Source: Lachnoclostridium sp. UBA5725 (GTDB lineage Bacteria; Bacillota; Clostridia; Lachnospirales; Lachnospiraceae). From it: DNA of 64,000 nucleotides. The notes below the pieces were generated by a model. The model made no database searches, was not told the origin of the DNA, and was given only the letters and a program-made list of their open reading frames with translations. Of the stretch, positions 45,776 through 53,363 are shown piece after piece. The translations under genes were made by a program, and so were the position numbers. Location of the stretch: positions 248,001 through 312,000 of the forward strand of contig DIGJ01000040.1 of the NCBI GenBank assembly GCA_002419585.1, read 5' to 3'. Each line of letters opens with the position of its first letter. Position 1 is the stretch's first letter.

Positions 45776-46099
45776 TTATATTACAATACCTTCACAGTGG
45801 TCGATTTCATGTTGTATAATCTGTGCAATCCATCCGGAATACATCTGGCGCTGTTTCTTGAAATTCATATCCTGAAACTCCACCTCGATATCCTTATATC
45901 TGGTGGTCCTACGAACTCCAATCAAAGAAAGACACCCTTCCTCCGTCTCGTACGCACCGGACTTCTTTACAATCACTGGGTTAATCATCGGGAGATTACC
46001 AAAACCCATACTCACTGCGACTATTCTTTTCTTCACACCAATCATGTTAGCCGCCATTCCTACACAGCCTGCTTCATTGGCTTTTAAACTATCAAGCAA
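45776..46099 (-). pseudogene. Peptide deformylase lacking its N terminus
   Basis: The open frame (from TTG 46099) has the deformylase motifs GCVGMAANMIG (motif 1, with Asn for the usual Gln), EEGCLS (motif 2) and QHEIDH (motif 3), so all metal ligands are present. Family members start about 28 residues earlier. Here an in-frame TAA lies five codons upstream. A good ribosome site with ATG (AGGAGG) leads into a different frame that stops after three codons. This looks like a truncated or frameshifted second deformylase copy, and activity is doubtful. Confidence 0.65.
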
Positions 46100-46218
46100 A
46101 TTATTCTTCCATTATACCCTTCCTCCTATTTATTTTCAAAACATATATATATAATTCTACGAAAAACGCACCACCTATCTCAATCAGCATTTGTCTTACG
46201 CTTATAATATATAACTTA

Positions 46219-46307
46219 TTACACACGTAAGAATTCGTCTCAATATCTCTTTTTTGAAATTGACAATTACACATATAACATCTATAATTTTTTTATTACA
46301 TCTGTAA
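46219..46307 (+). promoter_or_regulatory. BlaI-operon promoter with TACA-N2-TGTA operators
   Basis: TTGACA (46260-46265) and TATAAT (46283-46288) are separated by 17 bp, a consensus promoter. TACATCTGTA (46297-46306) matches the BlaI/MecI operator TACA-N2-TGTA at the start point. TACACATATA in the spacer and TACACACGTA at 46220-46229 are one-mismatch copies. Autorepression by the BlaI-type product is expected. Confidence 0.75.
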
Positions 46308-46327
46308 GATTTAAGGAGGAATTTGAA

Positions 46328-46714
46328 ATGAGCAATTTGCCTCAGATTTCTGAAGCTGAATTTGAAGTTATGAAAATCGTTTGGAAATATGCGCCAATCA
46401 GTACCAATGAAATAACGGAGAAATTATTACAGCCTACAAACTGGAGTCCTAAAACGATACAAACCCTAATCAAACGTCTTGTATCGAAAGGCGCACTCAC
46501 TTACGAAAAGCAATGCCGTGTATTTGTTTATACTCCAGTGGTTAAGGAAAGTGAATACATCGGCCAGGAAAGCAAATATTTTCTGAAGCGTTATTATGAC
46601 GGGGATATCACTGCCATGCTGTCTGCGTACATAGAAAACGACAGACTGTCTGAAACAGAAATAGACACGCTCCGTTCCCTTCTTTCCAAGAGGTCAGTAA
46701 AAGGAGGCAATTAA
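46328..46714 (+). CDS. BlaI/MecI/CopY family transcriptional repressor
   Basis: The 128-residue protein has the family winged helix (ISEAEFEVMKIVWKYAP, then TNWSPKTIQTLIKRLVSKGAL) and a C-terminal dimerisation helix. BlaI repressors are inactivated by cleavage by the partner M56 protease. It is co-transcribed with the M56 gene, one base apart. Operators are present in its own promoter and in the promoter at 49516-49544. AAGGAGG precedes the ATG. Confidence 0.92.
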   Translation: MSNLPQISEAEFEVMKIVWKYAPISTNEITEKLLQPTNWSPKTIQTLIKRLVSKGALTYEKQCRVFVYTPVVKESEYIGQESKYFLKRYYDGDITAMLSAYIENDRLSETEIDTLRSLLSKRSVKGGN

Positions 46715-46715
46715 C

Positions 46716-47858
46716 GTGGCTAATTTTATGATACGCTTTTTAATAAGTAATGTGTTTATCAGCAGTATCATCGGAATTCTTATGATAGCCAAGTGGATAT
46801 TCAAAAACAATCTGTCTAGCCGGATGCAGTATAATCTGTGGTTTCTGCTGCTTGGGTTGTTGGCCGTTCCCTTTATACCGTTCCGTCTAATCGGATTTTC
46901 ACAAATTTTCTCACGGCTCGCAAGCCTTTGGAATTCCCCTACATCCATTACAAAAACTGCCATGAGTGAAACTATAGGTGCAAATTCGACCGGGAATGCA
47001 AGTTGGATGAATGATTTTACGCTTTCCGTGAATAGTGAAATACCATCCATCGCCGGATACATATTATTAGGGATATGGATTGGGGGCATTCTTGCAATGA
47101 TTATATTGGTACTAAAATCCTTTCTGCGCCTACGCACTTTGGACAAGTCCGCACTTCCTCTTCAAAACACGGAAGTCCGCAGACTGTATGTTAGTTGCCA
47201 GAATGAAATGGGGATCACAAAGGATATTCCTGTCTACAGTACCGCATTTTTGAAATCCCCTATTATCGTGGGACTTTTGAAACCATGTATTTATCTACCG
47301 ATTCATTTGATTTCAGACTATAAAGAATCAGATTTGAGATATATGCTGTTGCATGAACTGCAGCACTACAGACATAAAGATGCTATTGCAAGTTATCTGA
47401 TGAACCTTGCCGGAGTCTTTTATTGGTTCAATCCCCTTGTCTGGTACGCACTAAAAGAAATGCGTGATGACAGAGAGGTTGCCTGTGACACTTCTGTTTT
47501 AAAGATGCTTGAACAGGATTCCTACGAGGATTATGGCAATACACTGATTAACTTTGCTAAAAAAGTATCTCTTACTCCATTTCCGTTTGCTGCCGGCCTT
47601 AGTGGAAACATGAAACAGATGAAGCGACGCATTATCAATATCGCCTCTTATGAAAAGCCGACATTTAGGAAGAGATTAAAAGGTATGACTGCTTTTATTC
47701 TCACTACTTTTATTCTTTTAGGACTAGCACCAATATTAACTACATACGCAGCGGATACAAGTCACTACCAATGGAAATCCTCTTCCGTAATACATACTTT
47801 TTTGCCACAAACATTGGAGCCGATGGCGATGCTACTGGAAGCAATGCGTCAGAAATAA
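46716..47858 (+). CDS. M56 (BlaR1-type) membrane protease without a large sensor domain
   Basis: The protein has four membrane segments and the zinc protease motif LLHELQHYRHKDA near residue 210, followed by the EVACD segment. The start is GTG 46716, with GGAGG upstream, directly after the BlaI stop. BlaR1 proteins are about 585 residues with a C-terminal penicillin-sensor domain. Here only ~35 residues follow the last membrane segment. A T6 run at about 47799 could hide a frameshift near the end, but the alternative frame adds only a short stretch. Signal sensing must use another component. The protease should cleave the BlaI-type repressor. Confidence 0.85.
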   Translation: MANFMIRFLISNVFISSIIGILMIAKWIFKNNLSSRMQYNLWFLLLGLLAVPFIPFRLIGFSQIFSRLASLWNSPTSITKTAMSETIGANSTGNASWMNDFTLSVNSEIPSIAGYILLGIWIGGILAMIILVLKSFLRLRTLDKSALPLQNTEVRRLYVSCQNEMGITKDIPVYSTAFLKSPIIVGLLKPCIYLPIHLISDYKESDLRYMLLHELQHYRHKDAIASYLMNLAGVFYWFNPLVWYALKEMRDDREVACDTSVLKMLEQDSYEDYGNTLINFAKKVSLTPFPFAAGLSGNMKQMKRRIINIASYEKPTFRKRLKGMTAFILTTFILLGLAPILTTYAADTSHYQWKSSSVIHTFLPQTLEPMAMLLEAMRQK

Positions 47859-47897
47859 CCATGTCAATACTATCTGACATGAACATCTGGAAATAAC

Positions 47898-47942
47898 AAA
47901 AGCGGGTAAATGGTCATCACTTTTCTGACCTTTACTCGCTTT
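47898..47942. terminator. Terminator between convergent M56 and lipoprotein genes
   Basis: AAAGCG-GGTAAATGGTCA pairs with TGACCTTTACTCGCTTT with one mismatch, followed on the plus strand by ATTTATG. It lies between convergent genes. Confidence 0.7.
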
Positions 47943-48043
47943 ATTTATGATTGGAACCGAAACAACCGCCTATCAGCACAACTGCTGCCAATATTCCCAC
48001 TACTTTTTATTTATTGATAATGAGCCTCCTTATCGAAGTTTCC

Positions 48044-49321
48044 TTAGTTTCTTTCACTTATATTGATACGATACTGATAGTCCGGTATGTCCTCAATCCC
48101 ATCATTTAGAATTTCATTTCCCAGATATTGAAAAGTACCATCCTCTGCAAATCGTACGGTCAGTTCATGGGTTATAACTGCATCATCACAAATTACCATA
48201 TCACATACAGCTTCTACCGTTAATGTGACCGTCCCATCTTCATTTTCTTTTATATCCGTAACCTCCGGCAAAGAAGTTCCAAAGAAAGTCGGTGCGTAAT
48301 TGATGCAGCCAAGTCGCTCCCAAACATAAGTCTGATTCTCTTCATTGAATACTGCATATTCTCGTATCTGCTTAGCTGTGACCGGAAGGTATTCCACAAT
48401 CAAACTCTCGAATTCATCCTTTGGTATTCCGTTTGGGTAGTTTTCGGAATTAAATCGTTCTTCGTATTTCATTCCATACAAATATTCATACATTCCGTTA
48501 TAGTCCAAATCTTCTATATGGTCTGAGTCCCAGTTTGAACACAATAGATTGTTTCCCTGATACCCTAGCCCAAGCACACATTTTTCGGATAGTTCACGTT
48601 GTTCTTCAGTCATTGGTTTTATTCTTAATAAGCAACTTCCATCAACAATCTCAGAAACTTCTGGGGGTTCTGGAACACACAATTTATAGCAAAACCAACC
48701 TTTATCCGTATACTTCCATTCCTTTATTCTAATATAGGAAAAATATGAAATTCCGGGTTTTACCTTATTATTCCATATCGCATTTGTACTTAAAACACAC
48801 ATATCAATTCCATCAAATATAAACTTTTGTCTTCCTAATCCACCATCAGTTTGAATTTCGTAAACTATGGTTGAGCCACTTTTACCTTCCCCACATTCCT
48901 TAAGAAACTTATCTACGATTTCATAATTTTCCATATTAGAATAGGGCACCAATGTTGATACTGGACATCCTGTTTCTTTCACTTTGTCCTGTATCTTACG
49001 AATCGTTTCGTTAGAAAGCACCACATTGGACGACTTGCCTTTGTATGCATTCTCGTAAATGTCAATGTATAGCTCCATCATTTTCTTACAATCCGATTCA
49101 GCTTCTTTACTTTCGCTCCTATCCACTTGAAGATTATAGCCTTTTTCTAACTGTTGCGCTGATTCCTCTTGTGCACTTTTCGTATGCTCTTTAGTTCCAG
49201 CTTGTCCAGTATCCTCTATATAGGATTCTCCTAGAATTTCTTTTTCTTTCCCACAAGCACAGATTAAGATTCCAAGCATCAGTGCGGTAATTAACAAAAC
49301 AATTTTACTCTTTATTACCAT
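48044..49321 (-). CDS. Lipoprotein under probable BlaI control
   Basis: The 425-residue protein begins with a signal peptide ending in a lipobox-like LICAC, so it is probably lipid-anchored at Cys23 on the outside. A ~40-residue polar linker follows, then a mixed alpha/beta region without a family I recognise. Cysteines at CKKM, GCPV, CGEG and CVL are scattered. A promoter with a perfect TACA-N2-TGTA operator lies about 195 bp upstream. It is a candidate sensor or effector for the BlaI/M56 system. AAAGGAT precedes the ATG. Confidence 0.75.
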   Translation of the reverse strand: MVIKSKIVLLITALMLGILICACGKEKEILGESYIEDTGQAGTKEHTKSAQEESAQQLEKGYNLQVDRSESKEAESDCKKMMELYIDIYENAYKGKSSNVVLSNETIRKIQDKVKETGCPVSTLVPYSNMENYEIVDKFLKECGEGKSGSTIVYEIQTDGGLGRQKFIFDGIDMCVLSTNAIWNNKVKPGISYFSYIRIKEWKYTDKGWFCYKLCVPEPPEVSEIVDGSCLLRIKPMTEEQRELSEKCVLGLGYQGNNLLCSNWDSDHIEDLDYNGMYEYLYGMKYEERFNSENYPNGIPKDEFESLIVEYLPVTAKQIREYAVFNEENQTYVWERLGCINYAPTFFGTSLPEVTDIKENEDGTVTLTVEAVCDMVICDDAVITHELTVRFAEDGTFQYLGNEILNDGIEDIPDYQYRINISERN

Positions 49322-49515
49322 AACATCATCCTTTCGCTCCTGCTATTGGGGCAGTTACAGTTCTTTTTGTTCTCCCCACGTTCTGCTTAAGTAAGCGTAA
49401 CTCTCATTTTATCCTTAGAGCATAACTCTGGATTGGAATTAGCATATTTTTGCAATCCTACTTCCGGTGATTTTATTACATGGTAAGAATTTTTAATACT
49501 TGCTCACTTTTGTAA

Positions 49516-49544
49516 ATATTACACCTGTAGGAGTTGTAAGTCAA
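49516..49544 (-). promoter_or_regulatory. Promoter with BlaI-type operator upstream of the lipoprotein gene
   Basis: On the minus strand TTGACT (49539-49544) and TAATAT (49516-49521) are 17 bp apart. TACAGGTGTA (49520-49529) overlaps the -10 edge and matches TACA-N2-TGTA, as in the BlaI promoter. The predicted leader is about 185 bases. No other gene or clear RNA structure was seen in it. Confidence 0.68.
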
Positions 49545-49553
49545 GTTATCTCT

Positions 49554-49597
49554 ATAAAAAAAGGTATCCTACATTTTTACAAAAATTAATACCTTTT
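49554..49597 (-). terminator. Terminator after the hydroxyacid dehydrogenase remnant
   Basis: AAAAGGTAT pairs with ATACCTTTT around an AT-rich loop with a TTTTT/AAAAA inner stem, followed on the minus strand by TTTTTTTATAG. Confidence 0.7.
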
Positions 49598-49611
49598 AGC
49601 AAAAGTCAATA

Positions 49612-49869
49612 TTAAACCCGATTAATCGGCTGTCCATTCGAAAAAGCTCTGACATTTTTTTGGATTAATGAAACTAAACGTTGTCTAGTTTCTAATCCCC
49701 GCCATCCCATGTGAGGAGTAACGATAACATTATCCATTGTATACAGTGGACTAGCATCATCTAATGGTTCTACTTCATAGATTACCACTTCAGATGCAAT
49801 TTGCGTGAAATCAATGTTCCCATCATAATTTACTAAGCTGGCATTTAATACCACAGTTTTATTATTCAT
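49612..49869 (-). pseudogene. Internally deleted D-2-hydroxyacid dehydrogenase
   Basis: The 85-codon frame joins an N-terminal segment of a D-isomer-specific 2-hydroxyacid dehydrogenase (MNNKTVVLNASLVNYDGNID, ~30 residues) directly to the C-terminal segment (EVEPLDDASPLYTMDNVIVTP and HMGWRGLETRQRL). The ~230 residues between them, including the NAD-binding Rossmann domain and the catalytic Arg and Glu, are missing. The HMGW segment keeps the catalytic His position. The product cannot be an enzyme. The frame and terminator survive, so the deletion is in frame and perhaps recent. Confidence 0.75.
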
Positions 49870-50042
49870 ATTTTATCTCGTTCCTGTCATTCTAATTTTA
49901 CCTCAAAATCATCTTAACCCCGTAACTAAATTATATACCTTGCTACCTCCTTGGACAAGTTCATAATATCAGTCAAATTGACTTAAGAAAAATAAAGTCA
50001 ACAAATTAAACATGAAATGTAGCAAGAATTTAAATTGAAAAC

Positions 50043-50103
50043 TTGCATAAAATTTTAATGGATGCTATAATGATATCATATTTCGATATCGATATTCGAT
50101 ATC
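50043..50103 (+). promoter_or_regulatory. PadR-gene promoter with dyad operator
   Basis: TTGCAT (50043-50048) and TATAAT (50066-50071) are 17 bp apart. GATATCGA-TAT-TCGATATC (50085-50103) is a perfect dyad just after the predicted start point, well placed for autorepression by the PadR-type product. Confidence 0.7.
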
Positions 50104-50130
50104 TATGAGTAATATTGGAGGGTATTAAAA

Positions 50131-50439
50131 ATGCACGATAAAATTATGAGGAAATTTTTTCTAGGTTTTATTCAAATTCACATACTTCATCATGCTAAGA
50201 ATGAGCCATTCTATGGCGTATGGATGATTGATGAGCTAAATGAACATGGGTATGAAATGAGTCCGGGAACTCTTTATCCACTTTTACACAGCATGGAATC
50301 TAGTGGACTCTTAGAAAAAGAAGAAAAAATTGTTGAGGGAAAAATCAGAAAATATTATAAAATAACGGAACTGGGAATTGTAGTTTTGGTTGAAGCAAAA
50401 AAAAGAGCTTATGAATTATTTAAAGAAATCAAAGATTAA
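50131..50439 (+). CDS. PadR family transcriptional regulator
   Basis: The 102-residue protein has the PadR winged helix (ILHHAKNEPFYGVWMIDEL, LYPLLHSMESSGLLEKE) and a short C-terminal helix of the small PadR subgroup. It is followed after 19 bp by the ABC transporter genes, which it probably controls. A dyad operator lies in its promoter. GGAGGG precedes the ATG. Confidence 0.9.
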   Translation: MHDKIMRKFFLGFIQIHILHHAKNEPFYGVWMIDELNEHGYEMSPGTLYPLLHSMESSGLLEKEEKIVEGKIRKYYKITELGIVVLVEAKKRAYELFKEIKD

Positions 50440-50458
50440 TGAAAGGGGAAATATTTTT

Positions 50459-51088
50459 ATGTTTACACTAAAAGAAGTGAAGTACAAACACATTCTAAAC
50501 ATTCATGAACTTAATATAGAAAATTCAAAAGTTACGTGTATCGTAGGTGAAAGTGGTAGTGGAAAATCAACACTTTTACGCCTACTGAATAAACTAATCA
50601 GTTGCGATAGCGGTGAGATTTTTTATAAAGGGCAACCTTTGAATGAAGTCAATTCAATCGATCTTAGAAAAAATGTTGTAATGTTACCCCAACTTCCAGT
50701 AATCTTCCCAGGTACAGTTAGAGAGAATCTACTTATTGGTCTTAAATTTTCAGAAAAACCAGCAGCCGATGATGTAAAACTACGCCATGTTTTAAATATA
50801 GTTTGTTTGAATAAGGGCCTTGATGATGCCAGTGATAATTTGTCAGGGGGTGAAAAACAAAGACTTGCTTTAGGAAGAGTTATCTTACTTGAACCAGAAG
50901 TCTTTTTATTGGATGAGCCTTCCTCTGCACTGGATGAAGAAACAGAAAGAATTATCATTGAAAAGCTAGTTTCATATACAAAGGATACGAACAAAACATT
51001 AATTATGGTTACACATTCAAAAAAAGTCGCACAAACATATTCCGATAATATAATTGAGATTTATCAAGGTAAAGTAATAAATATCTAA
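50459..51088 (+). CDS. FetA-like ABC transporter ATP-binding protein
   Basis: The 209-residue ATPase has Walker A GESGSGKST, signature LSGGEKQR, Walker B VFLLDEPS and switch His in VTHSK. The short length and the pairing with a FetB permease indicate the FetAB family, which in E. coli exports iron and protects against oxidative stress. The start is set at ATG 50459 (GAAAGGGG upstream); an earlier in-frame ATG at 50390 lies inside the PadR gene. Confidence 0.85.
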   Translation: MFTLKEVKYKHILNIHELNIENSKVTCIVGESGSGKSTLLRLLNKLISCDSGEIFYKGQPLNEVNSIDLRKNVVMLPQLPVIFPGTVRENLLIGLKFSEKPAADDVKLRHVLNIVCLNKGLDDASDNLSGGEKQRLALGRVILLEPEVFLLDEPSSALDEETERIIIEKLVSYTKDTNKTLIMVTHSKKVAQTYSDNIIEIYQGKVINI

Positions 51089-51099
51089 GGAGGTAGAGT

Positions 51100-51888
51100 A
51101 TGAATAGTGTAATAGATTTGCAGCTATGGCAAACGATTGCCGCTTATGTCTTTGTCTTAATTGTAATGCTTATTCTTAAATTAAAAGGAATTCCAAGAGA
51201 AAAGGAATTATTTATTTCTTCCTTAAGAATGACAATTCAGCTTATTCTTACAGGGTATCTATTGGTATACCTTTTTAACACCTCATCGCCTCTGTATACG
51301 ATTCTGATTTTAGTTGCGATGGAGGTCTTTTCTGTTCACACTATTATAAAAAGGGCGAAAGGTAAGCTTTCTTCAAAACTGAAACAAATAATTGCTTTAT
51401 CAATGATTGCAGGTACCGTATCTTGCCTACTCTATTTTTTGCTCGTGGTTGTACGAATTAATCCTTGGTATGATCCCCGCTACTTTATTCCAATTGCCGG
51501 TATGCTGATCGGAAATTCTATGACAGGTATCTCTTTGGGTGTTAATCGCTTAATTGATGGAATGCAGACACACAAAACTCTTGTCGAAGGAGCTTTAATG
51601 CTTGGTGCAACGCCAAAAATAGCCGCAAAACAGATTGTGGATAATGCCTTTGATTCGGCAATACTGCCTACCATCAATTCTATGGTTGGTATGGGCATTG
51701 TATTTTTACCTGGTATGATGACAGGTCAAATATTATCCGGCACTTCACCGGTCACAGCTATAGAATATCAAATTGCAATTATGCTTGGGATACTTGGTAG
51801 TGTGGCATTAACTGTAATTATATTTGTACAATTAGGATATAAAACATTTTTTAACGCACAAAGCCAACTAAATATTGATGATCTGTAA
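51100..51888 (+). CDS. FetB/YbbM family ABC transporter permease
   Basis: The 262-residue protein has about seven membrane segments and the UPF0014 signature region (PIAGMLIGNSMTGISLGVNR and ALMLGATPKIAAKQ). FetB is the permease partner of FetA. The segment GMVFLPGMMTGQILSG, here VFLPGMMTGQILSG, is conserved in the family. It is 11 bp downstream of the ATPase gene and ends 7 bp from a convergent gene. AAGGAGG precedes the ATG. Confidence 0.88.
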   Translation: MNSVIDLQLWQTIAAYVFVLIVMLILKLKGIPREKELFISSLRMTIQLILTGYLLVYLFNTSSPLYTILILVAMEVFSVHTIIKRAKGKLSSKLKQIIALSMIAGTVSCLLYFLLVVVRINPWYDPRYFIPIAGMLIGNSMTGISLGVNRLIDGMQTHKTLVEGALMLGATPKIAAKQIVDNAFDSAILPTINSMVGMGIVFLPGMMTGQILSGTSPVTAIEYQIAIMLGILGSVALTVIIFVQLGYKTFFNAQSQLNIDDL

Positions 51889-51895
51889 CATATGT

Positions 51896-53236
51896 CTAAT
51901 GTCCAAAACCTTCTATTTTCCATCCAGTCTGTGGAGATTCATAAACAATGTTACAATACCAATTTTGCTCTCCACTGCTGACAGTGAAGTCATTCTTGTA
52001 TTGAAGATCAACCGTTACTCTAAAAACTTTAGTTTGTTTATCCGGCTCATCGATCAGTTCGGCTTTTAACAGTTTTGCAGACTTCAGGTTATCAAAGGGT
52101 GATCTTACTCCGATTCCTGCATCCGTTAAAGGTAATCCGATGACCTCATTAAATAATTCTTTATTTGTTATATTCGATGTTAAATTCCCTAACAGAGTTT
52201 TTTTTGAGACAACGTATGCCGCGCTCTTGGCATCCTTTTTATCCAGCGATTTGAAATACTCCTCAACAACCTGTTCTGACTCTAATTTCGATAGTCTTTC
52301 TTCGTTGCTATCCGCTTTAATCATTTGAGAAAACCACTCGTTAAGCGTTAAGCCCGTCACTTTTTCAAAGCTGTTCCCTTTCAGACTACACGCATTAAAA
52401 GTCGTGTGTCGCCCAGCACTGATATACGCACCGATTATTTTGTTGTAGTTTTTTATAACAATACCTCTACAATTTTGTATTGGATAAAATTCCTGAGGCA
52501 TGCTCTCATGGATTCTGTAAATTTTAACATCCAAGTTGGCGCTATTGGAATATCCGTTCATATCTAACCCTATATCCTTAGACAGCTCATTATTATATGC
52601 GTAATAGTATGCGTTCGGATTAAACTCAGATAAGACGCTGATATTGTTAATTTTGTTATTCATAGCGCTGATTTGATAATCGAGCGTCCAGCCATATTCC
52701 TTAAACAGCGCCAAAGCATCCGTATCTTCTATATGTATTGCAATGTCTGTGTTCTCCAAAAACGAATCAATATAGCGCGCAAAATCTGTCCCTGTTTCGT
52801 AAAGACCACCATCTTTTTCAATATAAGCTTTATCATACAGTGTATTGTAGTAAAGCTTGCAGCTATCTCCACCACTGTCATTAGACAATTTTATCAAATA
52901 ATGATTGGTATAATTGTTGTTCAAGTTATCCTCTTCCGCGATTGTTTCACTGGTCCGTAGAATTGAATCAATGTAGGTTACTGTTGTTGCATCAGTTATC
53001 TCAAATTCATTCGTTGATTTAAAACCTATCATATCAGAGAGAAACTCAATTTTCACCCTATTATACTGGGTATGATACACCTCTTGTGTCGTATCAGAAG
53101 GATTTTCTGCCACATTATCTTCTAGCTTTATCGTGTCGCCCTGCTTAGGGACTGTAACAAATGCAATTACAACAATACTTAAGGTTAAAATTGATATTGC
53201 AACCACCCAAAAAGTGCGTTTTCTATAGCTCAACAT
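51896..53236 (-). CDS. M56/BlaR1-type sensor half without protease domain (probable remnant)
   Basis: The 446-residue frame starts MLSYRKRTFWVV, the exact point at which clostridial M56 proteins pass from the protease into the last membrane segment. It has one membrane segment, a ~280-residue external region and a C-terminal DUF4829-like domain (EEYFKSLDKKDAK to WKIEGFGH). Immediately upstream the codons for GNVNGRIKN continue in frame, and LLAFGEG lies in the -1 frame. M56 proteins have LLAFGEGNVKGRIKNVLSYRKP, here cited in parts. The gene is thus the C-terminal part of a decayed BlaR1-like gene. GGAGG before the ATG could still allow translation. Confidence 0.72.
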   Translation of the reverse strand: MLSYRKRTFWVVAISILTLSIVVIAFVTVPKQGDTIKLEDNVAENPSDTTQEVYHTQYNRVKIEFLSDMIGFKSTNEFEITDATTVTYIDSILRTSETIAEEDNLNNNYTNHYLIKLSNDSGGDSCKLYYNTLYDKAYIEKDGGLYETGTDFARYIDSFLENTDIAIHIEDTDALALFKEYGWTLDYQISAMNNKINNISVLSEFNPNAYYYAYNNELSKDIGLDMNGYSNSANLDVKIYRIHESMPQEFYPIQNCRGIVIKNYNKIIGAYISAGRHTTFNACSLKGNSFEKVTGLTLNEWFSQMIKADSNEERLSKLESEQVVEEYFKSLDKKDAKSAAYVVSKKTLLGNLTSNITNKELFNEVIGLPLTDAGIGVRSPFDNLKSAKLLKAELIDEPDKQTKVFRVTVDLQYKNDFTVSSGEQNWYCNIVYESPQTGWKIEGFGH

Positions 53237-53300
53237 GTTTTTAATCCTCCCATTTACATTCCCTCTCCAAAAGCTAGAAGACTTCCATTTTCGTACCAGT
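53237..53300 (-). pseudogene. Frameshifted fossil of the M56 protease end
   Basis: Reading minus-strand DNA toward the start at 53236, YENGSLLAFGEG is followed by a frameshift and then NVNGRIKN. This is the conserved end of an M56 catalytic domain. Nothing of the HExxH helix is found further upstream. Confidence 0.55.
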
Positions 53301-53363
53301 TAACTAGTTTCAAAATGAGTGTGCCTATCGATTAGCTATTCAATTTGTTACTCAACTAATCCA

